A DNA stretch of 64,000 bases from Knoellia sp. Soil729 (lineage in GTDB: Bacteria; Actinomycetota; Actinomycetes; Actinomycetales; Dermatophilaceae): positions 784,544 through 848,543 of the forward strand of contig NZ_LMSA01000002.1 of the NCBI RefSeq assembly GCF_001427985.1, in the 5' to 3' direction. The translations under genes and the position numbers were made by a program. Of the stretch, positions 43,804 through 51,317 are shown one piece after another. Positions within the stretch are counted from its first letter, which is position 1. Each line of letters opens with the position of its first letter. The notes beneath the pieces are model-generated. The model was not told the DNA's origin. It saw nothing but the letters and a program-made list of their open reading frames with translations, and searched no databases.

Positions 43804-45129
43804 TCAGACGAGCAGGGTGCCCTCGAGGACACCCGCTCCACGCAGGTCGCGGTACCACCGCTCGTTGTCGAACTCCTTGACGAAGCCGTGCCCGCCGAGC
43901 ATCTGCACGGCGTGCGAGCCGATCTGCACGGCATGGGTGGCCGTGAGGGCCCTCACCTCGCCGACGACCTGGGCGGCGTCGGTGGCGGCGTCGAGGCGGG
44001 AGGCGGCCTTGAGCGTGGCGAGTCGGAGCCCGTCGAGCTCGACGGCGATGTCGGCGATCATGAACGCCACGGCCTGGCGCTGCCCGATGGGCTCGCCGAA
44101 GGCCTTGCGCTCCCGGGCGTATGCCGTCACCTGGTCCAGCACCGCCCTGGCCGTGCCACAGGCGGCCGCCGCCCAGGCGACGCGGCCTCGGCGCACGGCA
44201 TCGCGGTGGTCGTCGGTGGTTCCCAGCACGTTCGTCGTCGGGACCGTCACGTCGGTGAGGACGACTCGGCCGGTGTGTGCGGCGCGCACCCCCATCGCGG
44301 GGTCGTCCTCGATGGTGACCCCCTCTGTGGCAGCCTCGACCACGACGAGCCGGGCCTCACCGTCGACCATGGCGGACACGACGAAGATCTCGGCGCGGTC
44401 GGCGTTGGCCACGAGGGCCTTGGTGCCGTTGAGGACGAGCGAGTCGCCCTGTGCCACCGCCGTGGTCACGAGGTCGAAGGGGTCGAACAGCGGCTGCGGC
44501 TCCTGTAGTGCGAGGGCCGCCGCGGTCACCGGCTCGTCACCGGTGAAGTGCGGGAGGTAGGTCGCCTGCTGGTCCGAGTCGCCATAGAGCGCGAGGGCGG
44601 TGGCGACGGCGGCCGTGGCCATCTGCGAGACGGCGATGCCCATGTCTCCCCGGGCCAGCTGCTCGAGGACGAGGACACCGGCAACGGCGGAGCGCTCCTC
44701 GGCGATGCCGCCGAGCTCTACGGGAACCCCGACGAGCGCGAGACCCATTTGCTGCATGGCGTCACGGACCTCGTCGGGCACGGCCCGCTCCGCGTCGGCA
44801 CGCGACCCCGCAGGCCGGATCACCTCGTCGGCCAGGTCGCTCGCAGCCTGCTGGAGCATCTGCTGGTCCTCGGTGGGCGTGAGGTCGAACCGGCCGCTGC
44901 GTCGAGTCGTGGCAGGACGGGTCGCGGCGCCGGAGCCCGCAGACTTCGTGAAGGCCCGGCCGACGGCCACCTGGGCCTTGAACCCGCCGTGGGCGCCACG
45001 GTTGAGGATCCTCTCGGCCCGTCCCCGGACCTTGGGGTCGGCCATGACAGGAAGTCCGCCGACCTTGGAGATGAGGCGCAGGCCGAGGCGCTGGCTGCGC
45101 TCGGCGAGGGAGGGCGACGTGATCGCCAT
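43804..45129 (-). CDS. Acyl-CoA dehydrogenase (second paralog of the pair)
   Basis: 441-residue member. The first 80 residues (TSPSLAERSQRLGLRLISKVGGLPVMADPKVRGRAERIL) are an extension before the dehydrogenase fold. In the core, ALQEPQPLFDPFDLVTTAVAQGDSLVLNGTKALVANADRAEIFVVSAM about 230-275 corresponds to the FAD motif; the usual T/S-E-P-x-x-G-S is altered to LQEPQPLFD. MLGGHGFVKEFDNERWYRDLRG closes the C-terminus. The altered flavin motif suggests this is the non-catalytic partner of a heteromeric dehydrogenase, as in some actinobacterial FadE pairs. ATG 45129 is chosen by family alignment. Upstream the gap 45166-45271 carries GGTAC-rich imperfect dyads that could bind a TetR-type regulator. 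Confidence 0.82.
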   Translation of the reverse strand: MAITSPSLAERSQRLGLRLISKVGGLPVMADPKVRGRAERILNRGAHGGFKAQVAVGRAFTKSAGSGAATRPATTRRSGRFDLTPTEDQQMLQQAASDLADEVIRPAGSRADAERAVPDEVRDAMQQMGLALVGVPVELGGIAEERSAVAGVLVLEQLARGDMGIAVSQMATAAVATALALYGDSDQQATYLPHFTGDEPVTAAALALQEPQPLFDPFDLVTTAVAQGDSLVLNGTKALVANADRAEIFVVSAMVDGEARLVVVEAATEGVTIEDDPAMGVRAAHTGRVVLTDVTVPTTNVLGTTDDHRDAVRRGRVAWAAAACGTARAVLDQVTAYARERKAFGEPIGQRQAVAFMIADIAVELDGLRLATLKAASRLDAATDAAQVVGEVRALTATHAVQIGSHAVQMLGGHGFVKEFDNERWYRDLRGAGVLEGTLLV

Positions 45130-45271
45130 GGTGGGCTTCCCTTCGGAACGGTGCATGGAACTCACACTGGGTGGGGCGAGAAACTACCCGGTACTGCTGG
45201 TGCCTGATACCGAGGGTACCGCACACTTGTCGGCCGGTAACCAGGTGGGGTCCATGGTCGCGGCGAGGCCC

Positions 45272-45928
45272 CTAGCCCCGGCCCACCGCGATCTCGGTCC
45301 CCAGCTCCCAGCCGGGGACGAGCGGCAGCGCGTCGCCACTCCAGAACCGTCCCGGGTCGTACCAGTTCATCGGCGCGTCGGGCGTGAGCAGCCCCATCTC
45401 CTCGTAGGTCAGCGCCACGACCTCTGCGCAGTAGGCCACCTCGGGCCGCACCGCCCTCAGGTCGAGGTCGCGCCGCGACAGGTGCGCGTCGCGACCCGAC
45501 AGCCACCGCCAGGCCAGCCGTCCCGTGGACGGGAACGAGACGCCGTCGAGCCGGGCGACGCACCGGAGGACCGCGTCCTCCTGCTCTTCCCCCACCTTCG
45601 GGCTGAGCTGTCGCAGCCAGGCTCGCTGGTTGTAGGTCTCCTGCCAGCGCCCCACCGCCGTGCGCAGGTCGTGCAGCTGCACGCCACGATGGAAGTCCCC
45701 GGTCCACAGGTCCTGCAAGGACTTCCCGAGCTCGGCATGCCAGAGCAGCGGCGGCAGGTCCTCGAGCACGACGGCCATCCCGACGTGGTTGACCGGTGCG
45801 TTCGTCGCCGTCTGGATGGCGCGGTCCGCGACCGAGCGCCCCCGGAAGATCCACACGTCGCCCGTGCGGGTCAGCTCGACGGCGTCGTCGAGCGAGAGGC
45901 CGGCGGACGTCTCGTCAGCGGAGGGCAT
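45272..45928 (-). CDS. Permuted papain-like (YiiX/LRAT-type) hydrolase
   Basis: 218-residue protein from ATG 45928. The permuted papain order is seen: VNHVGMAVVLE about residue 45 provides the His, and VAYCAEVVALTYEEMGLL about 170 provides the Cys in the typical C-A/S-E context. Starts LTRTGDVWIFRGRSVADRAIQTATN are characteristic of the YiiX/YebB set that includes lipid and N-acyl-amide hydrolases. No signal peptide. It is divergent from a small membrane-protein gene, with a perfect inverted repeat of the TATGCCG motif in between. Confidence 0.72.
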   Translation of the reverse strand: MPSADETSAGLSLDDAVELTRTGDVWIFRGRSVADRAIQTATNAPVNHVGMAVVLEDLPPLLWHAELGKSLQDLWTGDFHRGVQLHDLRTAVGRWQETYNQRAWLRQLSPKVGEEQEDAVLRCVARLDGVSFPSTGRLAWRWLSGRDAHLSRRDLDLRAVRPEVAYCAEVVALTYEEMGLLTPDAPMNWYDPGRFWSGDALPLVPGWELGTEIAVGRG

Positions 45929-45935
45929 GCCGAGA

Positions 45936-45961
45936 GCGTATGCCGGGTGCGCGGCATACGC
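45936..45961. repeat. Perfect inverted pair of the TATGCCG motif in a divergent promoter gap
   Basis: GCGTATGCCG (45936-45945) and CGGCATACGC (45952-45961), spacer GGTGCG, sit between the start codons of two divergent genes (45928 minus, 45969 plus). The gap is only 40 bases, so this repeat occupies most of it. Confidence 0.75.
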
Positions 45962-45968
45962 TGCCGTC

Positions 45969-46130
45969 ATGCAGTCGAACTGGTGGAAGGTTCTCGGGCT
46001 GGCCGGCGTCGCCTCGGTCGTCGCCACCGGCGCCGTCATCGCGCGCAACGAGCGGCAGCGGCGTGCCTACACGCCGGAGGAGATACGCGAGCGCCTCCAC
46101 GCCCGGCACGCCCGCGCGCAACGCCCCTGA
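45969..46130 (+). CDS. Small membrane protein
   Basis: 53-residue protein from ATG 45969: a short N-terminal helix (WWKVLGLAGVASVVATGAVIA) and a basic C-terminal tail (RNERQRRAYTPEEIRERLHARHARAQ). This type of tail is found after membrane helices in many actinomycete mini-proteins. Function unknown. Conserved composition and a ribosome site in the 40-base gap are the only supports. Confidence 0.6.
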   Translation: MQSNWWKVLGLAGVASVVATGAVIARNERQRRAYTPEEIRERLHARHARAQRP

Positions 46131-46149
46131 GAGGCCCAGCGTTCGCGCG

Positions 46150-47019
46150 TCAGATCCAGAGGCTGGTGCAGCGGATGTAGCCACCGCCCTTGGCGAGCTC
46201 GTCGACGTGCGGGGTGATGACGGCGAGGCCAGCGCTCTCGACGTCCGCCCGCAGCTGGGGGGCGCTGTCACTCATGACGACGGTCGTCCCGGTCGACACG
46301 AGGTTGCACGCGAAGGACTGACGCGCCTCGGACTCGGCGATCTCGATGGTGTCGACCGAGTCCAGCTCCGCGAGCCGCTCCCGCGACTGCGGCGTGAACG
46401 CCTCGGGGCAGTAGGCGATGAGTCCCTTGCCCAGTGAGTCCGGTTCGCGCAGAACCGAAAGCGTGAGGTCGATGTCGTACCAGTAGCTGTCGGGCCACCC
46501 GCTCGCCGCGTTGATGTGCGGGGTGCCGTCGTCGTTGAGCAGCGGCAACGTCTGGAGCTGGATGCGCTCGAGGCCGAAGTGCTGCGCGGCATACTCCAGG
46601 GCTGACTCGTCCGAGCGGTATCCGGCACCGCAGAACACGAGGTCACCACAGACCAAGGCGTCGCCCTGGCCGCTGAAGCGCCACGGCAGCGGCAGGTGGT
46701 CGATCTGGTAGCCGAGCTCGGCGAGCCGGTCGCGCGCCCAGGCCTCCTCGGACTGGCGCGACGGCGGCAGGGTCGCCATGAGCGCGCGACCACCACGCAC
46801 GAGGGCCCAGTTGGCGGTGTAGACACCGTCCTGGCTCGTGGGTGGCGCGTCGACCGTGACGATCTCGGCTCCGGCCGCACGCAGCGCCTCGCGGATGCCC
46901 GCGTGCTCTGCCTCGGCCTTGGCCGTGTCGACGGTGGCACCGTCCTCGTAGTAGGGGTTGAGCTTGTGGTCGTTGCCGAAGTAGTGGGCGGACGACATGA
47001 GCAGCGTCGAGTTCAACAC
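46150..47019 (-). CDS. Amidinotransferase/DDAH-fold protein with altered active site
   Basis: 289-residue protein of the guanidino-modifying superfamily. GTG 47019 is chosen because GGGAG lies 7 bases upstream and the first strand (STLLMSSAHYF) is included; ATG 46998 is possible. The order of blocks (SSAHYFGNDHKLNPYY start, PWRFSGQGDALV about 115, SYWYDIDLTLSVL about 185, final GGGYIRCTSLWI) matches dimethylargininase-like proteins. The nucleophilic Cys of the GGG-x-R-C motif is present. The usual acidic motif E-G-x-G-D reads SGQGD and the usual catalytic His (H-L-D) reads DID, so activity may be lost or altered. It lies 72 bases after larB on the same strand and may be the last gene of that operon. 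Confidence 0.7.
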   Translation of the reverse strand: MLNSTLLMSSAHYFGNDHKLNPYYEDGATVDTAKAEAEHAGIREALRAAGAEIVTVDAPPTSQDGVYTANWALVRGGRALMATLPPSRQSEEAWARDRLAELGYQIDHLPLPWRFSGQGDALVCGDLVFCGAGYRSDESALEYAAQHFGLERIQLQTLPLLNDDGTPHINAASGWPDSYWYDIDLTLSVLREPDSLGKGLIAYCPEAFTPQSRERLAELDSVDTIEIAESEARQSFACNLVSTGTTVVMSDSAPQLRADVESAGLAVITPHVDELAKGGGYIRCTSLWI

Positions 47020-47091
47020 CGTCAGACTCCCGTGCGGTCGAGGGCGCGCCTCACGGAAACGGAGACTCGGGGGCACGTTACCGCTTGGGAG

Positions 47092-47778
47092 TCACTCGTC
47101 CCACGGTGCGGCGATCTGGGCAGCCATGTGGCCGGCGCCGTAGCCGTTGTCGATGTTGACGACCGCCACCCCCGGCGCGCAGCTGTTGAGCATGGTGAGG
47201 AGCGGGGCCAAGCCCTCGAACGCGGCGCCGTAGCCCACGGAGGTCGGGACAGCGATGACGGGGGCGGCCACCAGTCCGGCGACGACGCCCGGGAGGGCCC
47301 CGTCCATCCCCGCGACCACGACGATGGCGCGCGCCTCCCTCAGCTGGTCGAGCCGGGACAGGATCCGGTGCAGCCCGGCCACGCCCACGTCGACGACGAG
47401 CTCCGCCGACCGTCCGAGGTGTTGCGCGACGAGCAGGGCCTCGCGGGCGACGGGCAGGTCCGATGTGCCGGCGGCCACGACGAGGACCTGGCCGCCGGTG
47501 GGCTCGGGCGGATGGGGTGGCCACGCGACCAGCCGGGCGGTCTCGTCGTGAGAGGCCCCGGGCAGCGCCGCGAGGATCGCGTCGACGTGGCCCTGTGCGG
47601 CCCGGGTGAAGAGCGTACGCGCACCCCGCTCCCCCACGGCGGCGGCGATGACCGCGACCTGCTCGGGGGTCTTGCCCTCGCAGTAGACCGCCTCCGGATA
47701 GCCCCGCCGCTGCTCCCGGTCGAGGTCGAGCTCGGCGATGTCACGCAGCGCCTCGCTCGGCTCCCAGTCGTCAGCCAC
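47092..47778 (-). CDS. larB: LarB, pyridinium-3,5-biscarboxylate mononucleotide synthase (nickel-pincer cofactor)
   Basis: 228-residue LarB, the first step of nickel-pincer-nucleotide (NPN) assembly. It carboxylates the nicotinate ring of NaAD and releases AMP. The start is GTG 47778, overlapping the larE stop by 8 bases; the upstream GTG would add residues inside larE. The C-terminal AIR-carboxylase-like domain is clear: VVAAGTSDLPVAREA about residue 100, MDGALPGVVAGLVAAPVIAVPTSVGYGAAFEGLAPLLTMLNSCAPGVAVVNIDNGYGA about 150-215. The Cys in LNSCA, about residue 200, is the one that forms a covalent adduct in studied LarB. It shares a message with larE and the importer. Confidence 0.9.
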   Translation of the reverse strand: MADDWEPSEALRDIAELDLDREQRRGYPEAVYCEGKTPEQVAVIAAAVGERGARTLFTRAAQGHVDAILAALPGASHDETARLVAWPPHPPEPTGGQVLVVAAGTSDLPVAREALLVAQHLGRSAELVVDVGVAGLHRILSRLDQLREARAIVVVAGMDGALPGVVAGLVAAPVIAVPTSVGYGAAFEGLAPLLTMLNSCAPGVAVVNIDNGYGAGHMAAQIAAPWDE

Positions 47779-48628
47779 GGGTCGTGGAGACGAGCGGCAG
47801 GGTGAAGGCTCCGGACTGGATGCCAGCCAGGTCAACAGTCACGAAACGGAACCCGGCAGAGCGCACCGCGGCGTTGACCTCGTCGCGCAGCCCCGGCTCG
47901 GTCGCTCGGGCGATGTCGTCGGGGAGCAGCTCGACCCGGGCGACCTCGCCGTGGTGGCGCACGCGGCAGTCGGCGAACCCCATTGCCCTCAGGGCCGCCT
48001 CGGCAGCCTCGACCTGGACGAGCTTCTCGGGAGACACGGTCTCGAAGTGCGGGATCCGCGAGGCGAGGCAGGGGGCGGCCGGCTTGTCGGCACACGGCAG
48101 CTCGAGGACACGGGCGATCCGTCGCACCGCCGCCTTGTCGAGCGCTGCGTCGGCGAGCGGTCGCAGCACCTCGTGGTCGGTCGCCGCGCGCGACCCCGGC
48201 CGATCGGGCCGGCGCGCGTCGTCGGCGTTCTCGCCGTAGGCCACCACGTCGATGCGGTGCGCCGCGACGACGGTGTCGTCGATGCGCGTGAAGAGCTCGT
48301 CCTTGCAGTGGAAGCAGCGGTCCGGTCCGTTGCGCTGGTATGCCGGGTTGTCACCTTCGTGGGTCCGCACCTCGACGACCGGGACACCGATGAAGGCGGC
48401 GACGTCGTGGGCCCCCGTGCGCTCATCGGCCGCCAGGCTCGGCGAGACACCGAGGATCGCGACGACGCGGTCGGCACCGACGGCTCGGGCTGCCAGCGCG
48501 AGAAGGGTGGCGGAGTCGACGCCACCGGAGTAGGCGACGCCGATCCGTCCGTGCGGTCCACACGAGTGGAAGGCACGAAGGACGTGGTCCACCCCGGACT
48601 GGTCCGGGCCGAACGTCACGTCCTTCAT
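47771..48628 (-). CDS. larE: LarE, sulfur transferase of nickel-pincer cofactor synthesis
   Basis: 285-residue PP-loop protein that converts the two carboxylates of the LarB product to thioacids. The ATP pyrophosphatase loop SGGVDSATLLAL lies about residue 34. Three cysteines, in RCFHCKDELF (about 105 and 108) and APCLASRIP (about 187), match the type that can bind a [4Fe-4S] cluster; the Lactobacillus type has only the last, sacrificial one. ATG 48628 is chosen (GAAGGTGGAA before it); GTG 48637 is possible. It is 49 bases downstream of the importer gene and 8 bases overlapped with larB. No larC, needed for nickel insertion, is in this window. Confidence 0.92.
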   Translation of the reverse strand: MKDVTFGPDQSGVDHVLRAFHSCGPHGRIGVAYSGGVDSATLLALAARAVGADRVVAILGVSPSLAADERTGAHDVAAFIGVPVVEVRTHEGDNPAYQRNGPDRCFHCKDELFTRIDDTVVAAHRIDVVAYGENADDARRPDRPGSRAATDHEVLRPLADAALDKAAVRRIARVLELPCADKPAAPCLASRIPHFETVSPEKLVQVEAAEAALRAMGFADCRVRHHGEVARVELLPDDIARATEPGLRDEVNAAVRSAGFRFVTVDLAGIQSGAFTLPLVSTTRG

Positions 48629-48677
48629 GCCTTCCACCTTCTCATTGATCTGCGGGGCTCAGGTCCCCTCCGGCGGG

Positions 48678-50147
48678 TCAGTCGATGACGTGACCGTCGG
48701 GGGCGATGAGGTGGCCCTGCTGCTGCTTGCGGTGCTCGGTCTCGTTGCGGATCTCACGGAAGCGATCGTCGGTGAGCGGGTACTTCCAGAAGATGAGCAT
48801 CGCGATGACCGCGGCGACGGCCGGGATGAGGCCCATCGTCGCCCGGATCGCCGTGATCGCGCTCTCGGGCTGGACCGGGTTGGCCACCGCAGCCGTCGCG
48901 GACAGGTAGCCACCCCAGGCGAGCGCCGCGGCGCCGAGTGCGCCACCGATGGACTGGGTGACCTTGCGGGTGAAGGAGAACAACGCGTAGGTCGTGCCCT
49001 CGGTACGCTTGCCGGACTTCCATTCGCCGTACTCGACCGTGTCGGCCTCGAGGCCGAACATGAGCGTGTTGATGAGGGCGGCGCCGATGCCCTTGATGCC
49101 CAGGAAGAGCAGCGCAGGGACGATCGCACCCACAGGGGTGAAGAACAGTGCAACGCCGCCGACGATGGTGAAGACGCCGCAGTACTGGAAGAGGGCGGTC
49201 TTGCCGAAACGGTCGACCATCTTCGGGATGAACGGCGCCGCGACGATCGACATGCCGGCGTTGACGAGGGTGATGTGGACCATGTACTTGACGTCGCCCA
49301 GGACGTACTGCGCGTAGTAGACCGAGGCACCACCAACGGCGAACAGCCCGATGAGGTAGAAGAAGCTCGACGCACACAGGTAGGCCAGCGGCTTGTTGCC
49401 CTTGAGCGTGTCCCAGGTGTCGCGCAGGCTGACGCGGGGCTGACTGCGCACGACCTTCTCGCGGCAGAAGTACCACGTGATCAGGTAGGAGAGGGTGCCG
49501 ATGACCATGAAGAGGAGCGTCGTCTGGGTGAAGATGCTCTGCACCTTCTCCTGGTAGTCAGCGGAGCTGAGCGTCTTCTTCTCTCCCTTCAGGCTGGAGA
49601 TCTGCGGGGAGATGATGAACGCCAGGACGAGGCCACCGGCGGCGCCACCGAAGAAGCGCGACGCGACGAGCTTGGCCCGCTCGTTGACCGACTGCGTCAT
49701 CGCCGAGGCGAGGGACCCATACGGGATGTTGACGAGCGAGTAGACGAGGCCGAGGCCGGCATACGTCACGTAGGCGTAGAGGAGCTTCGCGCCGTGGTCA
49801 AGAGAGGCCGGGACGTGGAAGGTCAGGAAGCTGAGGAAGAGCAGCGGCACCGCGCCGAACAGGATGAACGGCCGGAACTTGCCCATCCGAGTCATGGTCC
49901 GGTCGACGAGCCGTCCGGCGAACATGTCGGCAAAGGCGTCCCACAGGCGCACGACGAAGAACATCGTCGCGACCGAAGCGGCGGAGAGGCCGGCGACGTC
50001 GGTGTAGTAGTAGAGCAGGAAGGCTGTGCCGAGGCTGAACGCGAGGTTGTTGGCAAAGTCGCCGAACCCGTAACCGATGATCGAGCGCTTGGGCAAGCGC
50101 TCGTTCACGAACTGCTGAGCGATCTCCTCCTTCGACAGGATGGACAT
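48678..50147 (-). CDS. Glucuronide:cation symporter (GPH family, UidB/GusB-like)
   Basis: 489-residue 12-helix transporter. GPH-family signatures: GYGFGDFANNLAFSLGTAFLLYYYTDVAG about residue 25, RLWDAFADMFAGRLVDRT about 67, NIPYGSLASAM about 140, and GLEADTVEYGEWKSGKRTEGTTYALFSFTRK about 365, which closely parallels E. coli GusB. The cytosolic C-terminus is short and basic. A strong ribosome site (AAAGGAG, 6 bases upstream) precedes ATG 50147. Being first in an operon with larE and larB, and regulated by the same 15-base site as uxaC/larA and lacI/uidA, it most likely imports beta-glucuronides or free uronate. Confidence 0.88.
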   Translation of the reverse strand: MSILSKEEIAQQFVNERLPKRSIIGYGFGDFANNLAFSLGTAFLLYYYTDVAGLSAASVATMFFVVRLWDAFADMFAGRLVDRTMTRMGKFRPFILFGAVPLLFLSFLTFHVPASLDHGAKLLYAYVTYAGLGLVYSLVNIPYGSLASAMTQSVNERAKLVASRFFGGAAGGLVLAFIISPQISSLKGEKKTLSSADYQEKVQSIFTQTTLLFMVIGTLSYLITWYFCREKVVRSQPRVSLRDTWDTLKGNKPLAYLCASSFFYLIGLFAVGGASVYYAQYVLGDVKYMVHITLVNAGMSIVAAPFIPKMVDRFGKTALFQYCGVFTIVGGVALFFTPVGAIVPALLFLGIKGIGAALINTLMFGLEADTVEYGEWKSGKRTEGTTYALFSFTRKVTQSIGGALGAAALAWGGYLSATAAVANPVQPESAITAIRATMGLIPAVAAVIAMLIFWKYPLTDDRFREIRNETEHRKQQQGHLIAPDGHVID

Positions 50148-50272
50148 CCGAATCTCCTTTGACTCATGCGTTGTTGGCTTCTCCGAGCGGATGCTGGGGC
50201 CACGTTGCTGGACCGCGTTTTCGTTGTGCGTCTTCCTTCAACGTAGGGGCGGCTCCGGGTGCCTGGCGATGG

Positions 50273-50290
50273 GTTGTCACTAGTTGCCGT
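50273..50290. promoter_or_regulatory. Shared operator-like site R3 upstream of the importer-larE-larB operon
   Basis: TTGTCACTAGTTGCC (50274-50288), a two-half direct repeat with 10-base period, lies 127 bases before the importer start in a 162-base gap. The same 15-base pattern TTGYCACNAGTTGCC occurs at 57103-57117 and, on the minus strand, at 59451-59465. Confidence 0.7.
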
Positions 50291-50309
50291 GGCCTTGGGA
50301 GCGCCCTCC

Positions 50310-51317
50310 TCAGATGACTTCAGCAACCCGCTCCGGGTAGCTCTGGCCGTAGATGTCCTTGACGATGCGCAGAGACTTCTCGGCCTCAGCAGGGTTGAGC
50401 CAGAAGGGTTCTGGCACATCCAGCTGCGCATAGAAGTCCTTGATGAGGAGCTCGTGGGACACGCCCCAGTAGGCGCGGCCCGCCGAGGCCACGGCGCGCT
50501 CGGGAACGACCTCGACCGTGCCGTCCTCGTGGGTCACCGTGAGGTCGCCACGCAGGCTCAGCGTGGCTTTCTGCGTGAGGACGTCGAGCGTCACCGGGGC
50601 ATTGGTGACGTGGGCCAAGGTCGCATAGAAGACGCTCCTGACCCCACCCTCGTGGTCGGCGACGAACTCCGCCGTGTCCTCGACCTCGATGACGTCCCCG
50701 AGGGCTCGTGTCGACGCGTGCCCCACGACACTCGTCACGTCACCGACGAGCCACTGGAGCAGGTCGACGGTATGGATGGCCTGGTTCATGAGGAGCCCAC
50801 CGCCACCCCCGGCCCACGTCCCACGCCAGGGTCGGTCGCGGTAGTAGTCGCCGGTGCGGTGCCAGACGACCGTGGCCGAGGCACCCAGCACCGGACCGAG
50901 CGTCCCGGAGGTGAGCAGGCGGTGCATCTCCTGCGCCGTGGCGTTGTAGCGGTTCTGGTAGCAGACGCCGATCTTCGCGCTGCTGCGCTCGGCGGCCTCC
51001 ACGAGACGTCGGCCCTCGTCGAGGGTGTGCGCCAACGGCTTCTCGACGATGGCGTTCACGCCTGCGTCGAGACAGTCCACGGCGACCGACGCGTGTTGGT
51101 CGTGCGGGGTGCAGATGTGCACGACGTCGGGTGCGGCCTCGGCGATCATGGTCAGGTGGTCGGCGAAGCCAGGGACACCGTGGGCCGCCTCAGCGGCCGC
51201 GAGACGACCCGGGTCGGTGTCGCACACCGCCACCAGCTCGACGTCGTCCATCGTGGCCAGCGCCTCGAAGTGGATGATCGAGACGTCACCTCAACCGATG
51301 ACCGCTGCCCGAGTCAT
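50310..51317 (-). pseudogene. Gfo/Idh/MocA-family oxidoreductase with in-frame UGA at codon 9
   Basis: The gene begins at ATG 51317 (ATGA overlap with the TIM-barrel gene). It would encode M-T-R-A-A-V-I-G-[stop]-G-D-V-S-I-I-H-F-E: the TGA (51293-51291) replaces the residue, usually Cys, between the glycines of the GxGxxS Rossmann motif. The rest is intact (313 codons from ATG 51251): ADVVHICTPHDQHA about residue 90, then EKPLAHT with the catalytic Lys about 115, and the C-terminal domain to YPERVAEVI. Without the first turn it cannot bind NAD, so the present copy is predicted inactive unless the base is a sequencing error or is read through. It ends the uxaC operon. Confidence 0.8.

Noticed and set aside
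48627..50162. 511-codon plus-strand frame opposite the importer
   Set aside because: Mirror of the GPH transporter; the translation is a charged low-complexity string with no domain, and the minus frame matches GusB closely.
51291..51293. Selenocysteine codon
   Set aside because: The UGA is at the ninth codon, in a non-redox position of a Rossmann turn, with no SECIS-like hairpin noticed after it; a Cys-to-stop point change is simpler.
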